Below the pieces are notes generated by a model. The model was given only the letters and a program-made list of their open reading frames with translations, was not told where the DNA came from and ran no database searches. Below, in pieces: positions 49,438-57,025 of a DNA stretch of 64,000 nt (position 1 is its first letter; every line of letters begins with the position of its first letter). Source of the stretch: Bradyrhizobium algeriense (GTDB lineage Bacteria; Pseudomonadota; Alphaproteobacteria; Rhizobiales; Xanthobacteraceae); assembly GCF_003062295.1 (NCBI RefSeq), contig NZ_PYCN01000028.1, positions 1 through 64,000 on the forward strand, written 5' to 3'. The position numbers and the translations under genes are program-made.

Positions 49438-50253
49438 TCACTCAAATCCCGGCCGCGGCACCAGGTTCATCAGCATGTTGGCGTAGCCACCGTCGACCAT
49501 GATCTCGTCGCCGTTGACATAGGACGCGCGGTCGCTGGCGAGGAACAGGATCGCATCGGCGATGTCCTGCGGCATGCCGACCCGCCGCATCGGCACTACC
49601 GCGGCGCGCCGCTCGGTGACCCCAGGCGTATCGTAAAAGGCCTGGCTCATCGGCGTGATCACCATGCCGGGGCTGACGACGTTGCTGCGAATGCCATGCG
49701 GACCCCATTCGTTGGCGAGTTGCCGCGACAGCATGATCACGCCGGCCTTGCTGACGCTGTAGGCTCCGCTCTGCCCCTGCGCATTGCTGCCAGCGATCGA
49801 AGCCACGTGAACCAGGCTGCCGCGACCGAGCGCGCGCATCTGCCGGCCGAAAACCTGCGCGCAGACGAAGTAGCCGGTCAGGTTGACCGACAGAACCGCG
49901 TTCCATTCGGCAAGCGACAACGAGTCGAGCGCGCCGGGCCGCAGCACGGCGGCGGTGTTGACCAGCACGTGACACCGCCCGAGCGATTTTTCGATTGTCG
50001 CGGACGCAGCGGTGACGCTCTCGACGTCAGTCGTATCGCAGCGAGCGATGACATGCTCGGCACCAAGCTTGCCGAGTTCTTCGCGCGTCACTTCAAGACC
50101 GCGCTCATCGAGATCGATCGCGGCGACGCGGGCGCCCGCCTGGGCGAGACTGACGGCGACGGCGCGGCCGATCCCGCCACCGCCACCCGTCACCACGCAG
50201 ACTCGGCCTGACAGGCCGAGCCAATCGGAAGGGTCTTGTCCGGCATTGACCAT
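49438..50253 (-). CDS. Short-chain dehydrogenase/reductase
   Basis: 271 residues, classical SDR. TGGGGGIGRAVAVSLAQAGA is the NAD(P) loop, followed by AAIDLDE (Asp after beta-2, favouring NAD); LVNTAAVLRPGAL replaces the usual NNAG with NTAA. The catalytic Ser (HVASIAGS), Tyr and Lys (GAYSVSKAGVIML) are present; ASYVNGDEIMVDGGYAN closes the fold. Alcohol/ketone substrate unknown. Start at 50253 follows GGAG. Gene is convergent with prs and downstream of ribH, separated by a hairpin repeat. Confidence 0.88.
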   Translation of the reverse strand: MVNAGQDPSDWLGLSGRVCVVTGGGGGIGRAVAVSLAQAGARVAAIDLDERGLEVTREELGKLGAEHVIARCDTTDVESVTAASATIEKSLGRCHVLVNTAAVLRPGALDSLSLAEWNAVLSVNLTGYFVCAQVFGRQMRALGRGSLVHVASIAGSNAQGQSGAYSVSKAGVIMLSRQLANEWGPHGIRSNVVSPGMVITPMSQAFYDTPGVTERRAAVVPMRRVGMPQDIADAILFLASDRASYVNGDEIMVDGGYANMLMNLVPRPGFE

Positions 50254-50278
50254 CGATAACTCCAATTGACGCTGCATT

Positions 50279-50337
50279 CGTCATTGCGAGCAGCCAACGG
50301 GTCCGGCCTGTGGCCGACCCGTTGGCTCGCATTGACG
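50279..50337. repeat. Palindromic hairpin, family H (GAGCCAACGGGTC)
   Basis: GCAGCCAACGGGTCCGGCC and GGCCGACCCGTTGGCTCGC pair around a TGT loop, bounded by CGTCATTGCGAG and GCATTGACG. It begins 26 bases upstream of the SDR start and ends exactly where the ribH coding region stops (50338), so it is probably the ribH transcript end. The CCCGTTGGCTC piece recurs at 34940–34950. Confidence 0.7.
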
Positions 50338-50922
50338 TTACCCCACGATCCCCGCGGCCACCTGGCCGCGCAGCCGTTCCAGACTGTGCAGCGTGTTGGC
50401 GCAGGCTTCCGCGACCTCGATGCCCTTGATGACGAAATGCTTGCGGAAGAAGTCGTGATGCACGGCGCTGTCATGGAATTGCTGCGGTGTCAGCACCGCG
50501 GAGAAAACCGGCACCTCGGTTCTGAGCTGCACATCCATCAGCGCCTTGATCACGGTGTCGGCGACGAATTCGTGGCGGTAGATGCCGCCATCGACCACCA
50601 GCCCTGCGGCCACGATCGCGGTGTAGCGCCGCGTCTTGGCGAGCAGTTGCGCATGCAAGGGTATCTCGAACGAACCGGGCACCTCGAACAGATCGACCTG
50701 CGCGCGCGTTATATGGCGCGCCTCGATCTCTTCGAGGAATGCGATGCGGCACTCCTCGACGACGTCGCGGTGCCAGGACGACTGCACGAAGGCGATCCGC
50801 TGCGGCTTGACGAAACGCGGATGCGCCGGCGCCGGTGGACGCTCGGGCACGTCAGGGACGTGGCTCGCTTCAACAGTTTGGGCTGGGGATTGGACTTCAG
50901 GCTCTTGCAACATCTGATTCAT
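50338..50922 (-). CDS. ribH: 6,7-dimethyl-8-ribityllumazine synthase, type II
   Basis: 194 residues. Condenses 5-amino-6-ribitylaminouracil with 3,4-dihydroxybutanone phosphate in the step before riboflavin synthase. RIAFVQSSWHRDVVEECRIAFLEEIEAR, DLFEVPGSFEIPLHAQLLAKT, AAGLVVDGGIYRHEFVADTVI (with the active-site His) and TPQQFHDSAVHHDFFRKHFVIKG are seen. The GGIYRHEFVA and FHDS..HH blocks are those of type II (RibH2) decameric enzymes as in Brucella. The first 36 residues are a Pro/Glu-rich extension absent from most relatives. GAGGAAAG before the ATG. Under an FMN riboswitch; no other rib gene adjoins. Confidence 0.93.
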   Translation of the reverse strand: MNQMLQEPEVQSPAQTVEASHVPDVPERPPAPAHPRFVKPQRIAFVQSSWHRDVVEECRIAFLEEIEARHITRAQVDLFEVPGSFEIPLHAQLLAKTRRYTAIVAAGLVVDGGIYRHEFVADTVIKALMDVQLRTEVPVFSAVLTPQQFHDSAVHHDFFRKHFVIKGIEVAEACANTLHSLERLRGQVAAGIVG

Positions 50923-51004
50923 GGCTTTCCTCTTTCAGGACCAGAATCAGGGCATACGGAACGACGTCAGCCCACGCGCAAACGCGCGAAGGCCGCCGCA
51001 AACC

Positions 51005-51149
51005 GTTCTCTTTCATCCGGACTGTAACCGTCGGCTTCGGATTCACACCGAATCTGCTGACCCTTCTTCTCGGGAGAGAAGAAGGCGCTCGCGGGCTTGG
51101 GCTACGTCACCCTTACCGCCGGTGGGGATTTTCACCCCGCCCTGAGAAC
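51005..51149 (-). promoter_or_regulatory. FMN riboswitch (RFN element)
   Basis: Read on the minus strand it begins GTTCTCAGGGCGGGGTGAAA, continues with ATCCCCACCGGCGGTAA, a variable hairpin (CCTTCTTCTC/GAGAAGAAGG), and AGCAGATTCGGTGTGAATCCG, AAGCCGACGGTTACAGTCC and GGATGAAAGAGAAC. All conserved RFN blocks and the closing GTTCTC/GAGAAC stem are present. It ends 82 bases before ribH. No T-run terminator hairpin is seen after it, so control of translation start is more likely. Confidence 0.97.
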
Positions 51150-51340
51150 ATCGGCCGCCCGGAATGGACGACCTGCGTTGAGAATATGACCAACGCCGGG
51201 GAATCAGCAAGCACCTTTGGCATGGGGAAAAGGCATGTCCCCATGCCGCCGGAACAGGGCGCGCAAGCGTGATCCGCGGACGGCTTTGCTCAGGCCGCGG
51301 CAATTGGGATAGGCTTGCTGCCAACAGGGGGGCGCTCAGC

Positions 51341-52321
51341 ATGAAATTTCTTCTTCGCCGGAATTTCCTCAAACTCGCCGGCGTACTCATCGCGGCGCCC
51401 GCCTTGCCGCGCCTTTCGTCCGCGCTCGATTATCCGACGCGGCCGACGAAAATCGTCGCCGGGTTCGCTGCCGGCGGCGGCGTCGACATCACCGCGCGCC
51501 TGATCGGTCAGTGGCTGGCCGACCATCTCGGGCAGCCCTTCGTGATCGAGAACCGCACCGGCGCCGGCGGCAATATCGGCACCGAGGCGGTCGTGAACGC
51601 CGCTCCCGACGGCTACACGCTGCTGCTGGCAACCGTCCCGAACGCGGTCAACGCCTCGCTCTACGAAAAACTGAACTTCAATTTTGTCCGCGACATCGCG
51701 CCGGTCGCGGGCGTCATCCACGTGCCGATGGTGGTGCTGGTCCACCCCTCAGTGCCTGCGCAGACGCTTCCCGAATTCATCGCTTACGCCAAAGCCAATC
51801 CCGGCAAGGTCAACATGGCCTCGGCGGGCAGCGGCAGCGCGCCGCACATGGCCGGCGAGCTGTTCAAGATGATGACCGGCGTCGACATGGTCCACGTCCC
51901 CTATCGCGGCCAGGGCCCAGCGCTGACGGATCTGCTCGGCGGCCAAGTGCAGATCCTGTTTGCCGCCGCGCCCGGCACCGCCGATCACATCAAGACCGGC
52001 AAGCTGCGCGCGCTCGCGGTGACCACGGCCGCGCGCATGGCGGAGCTGACGGAGATTCCGACCGTGGGCGATTTCGTGGGCGGCTATGAAGCCAGCCAGT
52101 GGTACGGTTTCGCCGCGCCGAAAAACACGCCGGCCGAGATCGTCGAGAAGCTCAACAAGGAAATCAATGCGGCAATCGCCGATCCCGGCATGAAGGCCAA
52201 GCTTGCCGCCATCGGCGGCGCGCCGATGCCGGGCTCACCGGCCGATTTCGGCAGGCTGATCGCCGACGAAACCGAGAAGTGGGGCAAGGTGGTCCGCACC
52301 GGCGGCCTCAAGCCGGAATAA
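51341..52321 (+). CDS. Tripartite tricarboxylate transporter (Bug family) solute-binding protein
   Basis: 326 residues. A twin-arginine-like signal (LLRRNFLKLAGVLIAAPALPRLSSA) sends it to the periplasm. YPTRPTKIVAGFAAGGGVDITARLIGQWLADHLGQPFVIENRTGAGGNIGTEAVVNAAPDGYTLLLAT is the unmistakable Bug/TctC start; PYRGQGPALTDLLGGQVQILFAA and the late WYGFAAPKNTPAEIVEKLNKEI are also typical. Binds a carboxylate or related compound. No TctA/TctB membrane genes adjoin, as is usual for these abundant orphan proteins. Confidence 0.9.
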   Translation: MKFLLRRNFLKLAGVLIAAPALPRLSSALDYPTRPTKIVAGFAAGGGVDITARLIGQWLADHLGQPFVIENRTGAGGNIGTEAVVNAAPDGYTLLLATVPNAVNASLYEKLNFNFVRDIAPVAGVIHVPMVVLVHPSVPAQTLPEFIAYAKANPGKVNMASAGSGSAPHMAGELFKMMTGVDMVHVPYRGQGPALTDLLGGQVQILFAAAPGTADHIKTGKLRALAVTTAARMAELTEIPTVGDFVGGYEASQWYGFAAPKNTPAEIVEKLNKEINAAIADPGMKAKLAAIGGAPMPGSPADFGRLIADETEKWGKVVRTGGLKPE

Positions 52322-52569
52322 AAGCCGCGGCGCTCCCGGCTACGTCCCGCGCGCACGCGCCAGCGCCACGCCCGGCAGACAGGCAAAGGCGCCATCGGCG
52401 GATTGATCTCGACGATGTTGCGATGGAGATGCGGACCGGCGTTAACGCACAATTTGCGAACAGGTCTGCGAGATCGGATGCGAGGCGATACATTCACGAA
52501 TCCTTAAAAAGACGCGTCCTAGATGTGTCTTTCAACTCCGGTCATCCCAGCGATACAAACGAGGCAAGC

Positions 52570-54192
52570 GTGACACTCGCCACCGACGTTTCCCGCACGG
52601 ATGCCGGAAGGCCCGCTGATCGGCCCTGGCAATGGCTCGCTTTTCAAACCAGGACCTTGGTACCGATCGTCATTGCGCTCGGCTCGCTCCTGGCCGGCGC
52701 GATCTACACCTGGTTTGTCGGCGAAGACGTCAACTGGGATTGGCTGAACTACCACGAGTACAATGTCTGGGCGGTCATCAACTACCGCTACGGCATTGAC
52801 GCGTTGCCGGCCGGCTTTCAGACCTATTTCAATCCGGCCGTCTATTTCCCGGTTTATTATCTGCGCCATCTGCTGCCGCTGCCCTACGGCCTGATGATCA
52901 TCGGCGCGGTGCACGGCCTCAATTTGCTGCTGATCTATTTTCTCGTCCGCGTCCTGCTGCGGGAAGCAGCGACGGCGAGCGCGATCGGCGCGTCGATCCT
53001 GATTGCCGCGGTCGGGCCGATGACGCTTTCGGAGGTCGGCACGAGCTTCTCCGACATTCTCACCGCGCTTCCGATTCTGGCCGGCTGTGTCCTGATCCTG
53101 TCGGCGGATGGATCGCATCACGGACGCTACGTTCTCGCAGGGCTGCTGATCGGCGCCGCCGTCGGGCTGAAATTGACCAATGCCGTCTATGCGCTCGGTG
53201 CGGCCGCCGCCGTGCTTGTCGCCAGCCGGCCGCTGCTGGCAACGCTCTGCCTCGGAGTTGGCGGCGCGGTCGGTGCGCTGGCGTCGGGTGGCGCGTGGGG
53301 GCTGATGCTGTGGCGCGAGCTGGGCAACCCGATTTTCCCGCTCTTCAACGCCGTATTCCAGTCCCGGGAATTGATGCCGACGAACATCATGGACTGGCAA
53401 TTCCTGCCCCGCAGCATGCTGGACGCGCTGGCGTATCCCTTCTATTGGCTGGTCGGCGACAACAGGAGCTCGGAATATCCGTTCCGCGACGCGCGGTTTG
53501 CGGTTGCGACGGTGTTGATCGTGCTCGGCATCGGCCGAGGCCTTGTCACACGCACCGATATCTTCACGCGCCGCGATACTCAGTTCCTGTTGTTCTTCAT
53601 CGTCTCCTATGCGGCATGGCTCGCCGTTTTTTCGATCCAGCGCTACGCGATCGTGCTGGAGCTGTTGTGCGCACCCTTGATCGTCCTGCTGATCCATCGC
53701 TGCATCGCCGCCACGACCGGCTCTGCCTCGCTCCGCGTATCTTCGGTGCGCATGAATGCGGTGATGCTTGCCGTAGCCTTGGCCATCGCGCTGTGGTCGC
53801 AACCGGGAGACTGGTTCCGCCGCCCCTGGTCCAATCCCTATAATCCGAGCATCTCAAAATCCCTTGAGCAGCCCGCTGTCTATCTTCTTCTCGACAAGCC
53901 GCTGGCCTATGTCGCCCCGCTTCTGCCATCACAATCGCGGTTCTATCAGATCGCCGACATTGCCTTGCCCATCATGCCCGACGGCAAGTTCGACCGCCGC
54001 ATTCGCACCGCGTTGGAAAATCCGCTGCCGGGCGGCGCATGGGAATTGCACAGGCGCGGCAAGCCGATCCGCGAGCCATTGCTGGAGCAATATGGCATGC
54101 GCGTCGATGCTTCCCGGCCGTGCGTCGAAATCGAAGGCGCGGTGCTGGGGACAGCCATCGAGGTGTGTCCGCTGGTCGCGCGCGAGAAGTAG
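52570..54192 (+). CDS. Polytopic membrane protein, glycosyltransferase GT-C-like
   Basis: 540 residues from a GTG with GAGG five bases upstream. About 10–11 hydrophobic helices (LVPIVIALGSLLAGAIYTWFV, IIGAVHGLNLLLIYFLVRVLL, ILTALPILAGCVLIL, YVLAGLLIGAAVGLKLTNAVYALGAAAAVLVASRP and others). The first extracytoplasmic loop, GEDVNWDWLNYHEYNVWAVINYRYG, has acidic/aromatic residues as in GT-C lipid-sugar transferases, and helices close to GxxxGLKxTN are found in that fold. A role in polysaccharide or protein glycosylation is inferred. About 90 residues at the end are soluble (LPGGAWELHRRGKPIREPLL). Confidence 0.65.
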   Translation: MTLATDVSRTDAGRPADRPWQWLAFQTRTLVPIVIALGSLLAGAIYTWFVGEDVNWDWLNYHEYNVWAVINYRYGIDALPAGFQTYFNPAVYFPVYYLRHLLPLPYGLMIIGAVHGLNLLLIYFLVRVLLREAATASAIGASILIAAVGPMTLSEVGTSFSDILTALPILAGCVLILSADGSHHGRYVLAGLLIGAAVGLKLTNAVYALGAAAAVLVASRPLLATLCLGVGGAVGALASGGAWGLMLWRELGNPIFPLFNAVFQSRELMPTNIMDWQFLPRSMLDALAYPFYWLVGDNRSSEYPFRDARFAVATVLIVLGIGRGLVTRTDIFTRRDTQFLLFFIVSYAAWLAVFSIQRYAIVLELLCAPLIVLLIHRCIAATTGSASLRVSSVRMNAVMLAVALAIALWSQPGDWFRRPWSNPYNPSISKSLEQPAVYLLLDKPLAYVAPLLPSQSRFYQIADIALPIMPDGKFDRRIRTALENPLPGGAWELHRRGKPIREPLLEQYGMRVDASRPCVEIEGAVLGTAIEVCPLVAREK

Positions 54193-54564
54193 CCGCGGCG
54201 TTCCCGCCGGCCGTCCCCGTCGCGATACGAAATCAGGTCATTCCGGGAAAATTAAGAAAAAATTAACCATTGTGGCATTCCGGCCCGATTTCTCCGGCCG
54301 CCGGACTCCGCGGCGCTCGAATCCGATTCCGGTTTGTTCTCAAATTAATAATCATGGCCGCGATCTGCTGTGAACAACGCGGCTTTGGCCTGTGGACGGA
54401 CTCAGGGGTCAGTTGCGCGGATTCCGCAAATCACATCACTTGAGCTTCGGCAGGCCCCGGGAGGATCAGCGATCGGGGGAATTGCAGCCGGCGCCGGCGC
54501 ATCAGTTCAACGCGCCGTGCTCCGCGTGCGTATCAGAAGAATTCAAAAACAAGGTCGAGACGGC
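54193..54564. other. 372-base intergenic stretch
   Basis: No gene found. It includes an AT-rich run (AAAATTAAGAAAAAATTAACC, around 54248) and CAAATTAATAATCATG near 54340, plausible promoter material for the YbjN-like gene. A frame open from 54370 towards 54565 lacks coding character. Confidence 0.45.
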
Positions 54565-55065
54565 ATGTCCCTCCTCGAAGGCATTATCGATTCCCGGAAC
54601 AACCCGCTCGCGGCGGTCGAGGACATTGCCGCCGAGAACAACTGGGCGTTCGAGCGCTCCGGCGAAGACGAAGTCACCATCGTCTCCAAGGGCAGTTGGA
54701 CCGACTATCAGCTCTCTTTCACCTGGATGGCGGAGATCGAGGCGCTGCACCTGGCTTCCGCCTTCGACATGAAGATTCCGCCTGCGCGCCGCGCCGAAGT
54801 GCAGCGGCTGATCGCGGCGATCAACGAGCAATTATGGGTCGGCCATTTCGACATCTGGACCCATACCGGCATGATCATGTACCGGCAGGCGCTGGTGCTG
54901 CCGGGCGGGCTGACCGCCTCGACCGCGCAATGCGAGGCCATGCTGGCCGGCGCCATCCACGCCTGCGAACGCTACTACCCCGCGTTCCAGTTCGTGGTCT
55001 GGGCCGGAAAGACCGCCGCGGAGGCGATGAGCGCGGCGATGTTCGATACCGAGGGCGAGGCGTAG
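54565..55065 (+). CDS. YbjN domain-containing protein
   Basis: 166 residues. MSLLEGIIDSRNNPLAAVEDIAAENNWAFERSGEDEVTIVSKGSWTDYQLSFTWMAEIEALHLASAFDMKIP is a YbjN fold (type III secretion chaperone-like), with AQCEAMLAGAIHACERYYPAFQFVVWAGKTAAEAMSAAMF as its closing helices. YbjN proteins are stress- and motility-associated regulators of unclear mechanism. GAGACGG lies upstream of the ATG; an upstream in-frame extension is not supported. Confidence 0.85.
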   Translation: MSLLEGIIDSRNNPLAAVEDIAAENNWAFERSGEDEVTIVSKGSWTDYQLSFTWMAEIEALHLASAFDMKIPPARRAEVQRLIAAINEQLWVGHFDIWTHTGMIMYRQALVLPGGLTASTAQCEAMLAGAIHACERYYPAFQFVVWAGKTAAEAMSAAMFDTEGEA

Positions 55066-55088
55066 CCTCGCCGCCTCCACACACGCCG

Positions 55089-55234
55089 CGTCGTCCCTGC
55101 GAATGCAGGGACCCATACTCCGTGACCGCTGGGCTCACGCAAACTGCTTGTAGCCCTTCCCGCGCTTCACTAGAACCGCCTGTGGTTATGGGTCCCTGCG
55201 CCCGTGCGCAATTGCGCACTAGGCAGGGACGACG
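55089..55234. repeat. Palindromic intergenic repeat, family E (CGTCGTCCCTGCG)
   Basis: CGTCGTCCCTGCGAATGCAGGGACCCATA ... TATGGGTCCCTGCGCCCG and then AGGCAGGGACGACG. The tip module GTGCGCAATTGCGCAC lies at 55204–55219, identical to 22873–22888. The right edge touches the ribosome-binding site of proC (GAGGGAG). Confidence 0.75.
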
Positions 55235-55248
55235 AGGGAGTATGTCGC

Positions 55249-56082
55249 ATGTCGTCGTCGGTCACCGCAGCTAATCCCCTCACCAACCTCAACGGCACCA
55301 TCGCGCTCGCCGGCGCGGGCAAGATGGGCAGCGCGATGCTGACCGGCTGGCTGGCCGGCGGCCTCGACGCAAGCCGCGTCATCGTCGTCGAGCCCCTCCC
55401 GTCCGACGACATCAAGGCGCTCGCCGCCAAGGGCGTCCGTCTCAATCCGAACGACGCCGGCACCGCCGATACGCTGGTGGTCGCGGTGAAGCCGCAGATG
55501 TTCCGCGAAGCAGGGCCGGCGCTGAAGCAGCTCGTCGGACCGGACACGCTGGTCGTCTCGATCATGGCGGGCACGCCCATCGCTGCGCTGGAACAGGTCT
55601 GCGGCGGCATGGTGGTTCGCGCCATGCCGAACACGCCGGCCGCGATCGGCCGCGGCATCACGGTTGCCGTCGCGGCGAAGAATGTCAGCGCCGCGCAGCG
55701 CGCCACCGCCGATGCGCTGCTGCGCGCCACCGGCTCGGTCGAATGGGTCGACGATGAAGGCCTGATGGACGCGGTGACCGCTGTCTCCGGCTCCGGCCCG
55801 GCCTATGTGTTCCTGCTCGCCGAAGAACTGGCGCGCGCCGGTGTCGAGGCCGGTCTGCCGGCGGATCTCGCCACAAAACTCGCGCGCGAAACCGTCGCCG
55901 GCTCCGGCGAATTGCTGCATCGCTCGGAACAGGATTCCGCCACGCTGCGCCAGAACGTCACCTCGCCCGGCGGCACCACGGCGGCCGCGCTGGAAGTGCT
56001 GATGGGCCAGGACGGAATGCAGCCGCTGATGATCCGCGCCATCGCCGCGGCGACGAAGCGATCGAAGGAACTGGCGAAGTAG
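55249..56082 (+). CDS. proC: Pyrroline-5-carboxylate reductase
   Basis: 277 residues. Last step of proline synthesis: reduces pyrroline-5-carboxylate with NAD(P)H. IALAGAGKMGSAMLTGWLAGGL is the Rossmann loop, VVAVKPQMFREA follows, VRAMPNTPAAIGRGITV is the substrate-side motif, and DAVTAVSGSGPAYVFLLAEEL plus VTSPGGTTAAALEVL are the classical family signature. GAGGGAG lies eight bases before the ATG at the edge of the upstream repeat. Confidence 0.97.
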   Translation: MSSSVTAANPLTNLNGTIALAGAGKMGSAMLTGWLAGGLDASRVIVVEPLPSDDIKALAAKGVRLNPNDAGTADTLVVAVKPQMFREAGPALKQLVGPDTLVVSIMAGTPIAALEQVCGGMVVRAMPNTPAAIGRGITVAVAAKNVSAAQRATADALLRATGSVEWVDDEGLMDAVTAVSGSGPAYVFLLAEELARAGVEAGLPADLATKLARETVAGSGELLHRSEQDSATLRQNVTSPGGTTAAALEVLMGQDGMQPLMIRAIAAATKRSKELAK

Positions 56083-56105
56083 AAGTGCGTAGGGTGGGCA
56101 AGCAG

Positions 56106-56501
56106 CTACTTCGCACCCAGCCGCTTGGTAAACATCTCGACATTGACGAGGCCGCGGGCGTGGCGGCCGTCGCCGATCTTGCGCTCGCCCTCGAAGGCTT
56201 CGACCTCGAAGCGGATCACGCGGCGCTCCACTGCTGTGACTTTTCCCGTGACGCGCACCACAGCCCCAACCAGCGACGCGCCGAGATGGCGGATATCGAC
56301 CTCGGTGCCGACCGTGATCCAGCCCGGCTGAAGATGGGCCCTGATGGCGTCGCTCGATGCCATCTCCATTTCCAAAATCATCATCGGCGTCGCGTAGACC
56401 ATCGGCATATCAGGCACGAAATGCCCGACCGTGCGCTCGGCCGGCACGACCAGCGTCCGCTCGGCATTCATGCCGATCTTGATGAAGTCGCGTGCGTCCA
56501 T
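56106..56501 (-). CDS. Thioesterase family protein (FlK-like hot-dog)
   Basis: 131 residues, hot-dog fold. ERTLVVPAERTVGHFVPDMPMVYATPMMILEMEMASSDAIRAHLQPGWITVGTEVDIRHLGAS resembles fluoroacetyl-CoA thioesterase FlK: Thr/Glu/His catalytic region lies in TPMMILEMEMA and TEVDIRHL. It hydrolyses a short acyl-CoA, substrate unknown. Convergent with proC, 23 bases apart. Its start lies just beside the family F repeat. Confidence 0.8.
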   Translation of the reverse strand: MDARDFIKIGMNAERTLVVPAERTVGHFVPDMPMVYATPMMILEMEMASSDAIRAHLQPGWITVGTEVDIRHLGASLVGAVVRVTGKVTAVERRVIRFEVEAFEGERKIGDGRHARGLVNVEMFTKRLGAK

Positions 56502-56510
56502 GGATTGCTT

Positions 56511-56684
56511 CCCCTTCCCCTCTCCCCTTGTGGGAGAGGGTGGATCAATCGCGCGAAACGCGCGATTGAGACGGGTGAGGGGTCTTTCTCCGCGAGCGAA
56601 TCTCTCTCACTGTATTCGCCGATGGAACCCCTCATCCGGCGGACTACGTCCGCCACCTTCTCCCACAAGGGGAGAAGGAAGAGA
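56511..56684. repeat. Palindromic intergenic repeat, family F (CCCTCTCCCCTTGTGGGAGAGGG)
   Basis: CCTCTCCCCTTGTGGGAGAGG at the left (a hairpin in itself), CCTTCTCCCACAAGGGGAGAAGG at the right, and inner arms CGGGTGAGGGGT/AACCCCTCATCCGGC. CAATCGCGCGAAACGCGCGATTG is a central hairpin. It fills the space between two minus-strand genes (start 56501 and stop 56689). Confidence 0.85.
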
Positions 56685-56688
56685 CGCG

Positions 56689-56901
56689 CTACTTCTTCGC
56701 CGCAGCAGCAGCCGCCGCCCGTTCCACAAACGTCTTGCCGCCCTTCATCTTGTGGGCCAGCGGCGCTTCGTTGATCTGGATCACCACCGCGTCGGCATCG
56801 ACGCCGAGGTTCTTGACCAGTGCCTGCGTGATGTCACGCATCATGCTGGCCTTCTGTTCGTCGGTGCGGCCGGCGGCCATGCTCACGGTAATCTCAGGCA
56901 T
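56689..56901 (-). CDS. Tautomerase family protein (4-oxalocrotonate tautomerase-like)
   Basis: 70 residues. The Met is followed by Pro (MPEITVSMAAGRTDEQKASMMRDITQALVKNLGVDADAVVIQINEAPLAHKMKGGKTF), the catalytic proline of the tautomerase superfamily once Met is removed; this is why the start is placed at 56901, with GAGGAG upstream. Acts as a hexamer of short subunits on enol/keto substrates. An alanine-rich tail (ERAAAAAAAKK) is unusual. Confidence 0.88.
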   Translation of the reverse strand: MPEITVSMAAGRTDEQKASMMRDITQALVKNLGVDADAVVIQINEAPLAHKMKGGKTFVERAAAAAAAKK

Positions 56902-56977
56902 TCTCGTCTCCTCGTTGCTTTTCTTCGCGCGATAGCCGAGCCCTTCCCGACCGTCCACGATCCCCCGTATCAAACAA

Positions 56978-57011
56978 GACGTGGATGCCCGGCACAAGGC
57001 CGGGCATGACG
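56978..57011. repeat. Half copy of family A repeat
   Basis: GACGTGGATGCCCGGCACAAGGCCGGGCATGACG is the right half of the family A element (compare 37690–37718), with its own GCCCGGC/GCCGGGC hairpin. It lies 15 bases after the hisS stop and may be its terminator. Confidence 0.65.
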
Positions 57012-57025
57012 CCTGGAATGAATGG

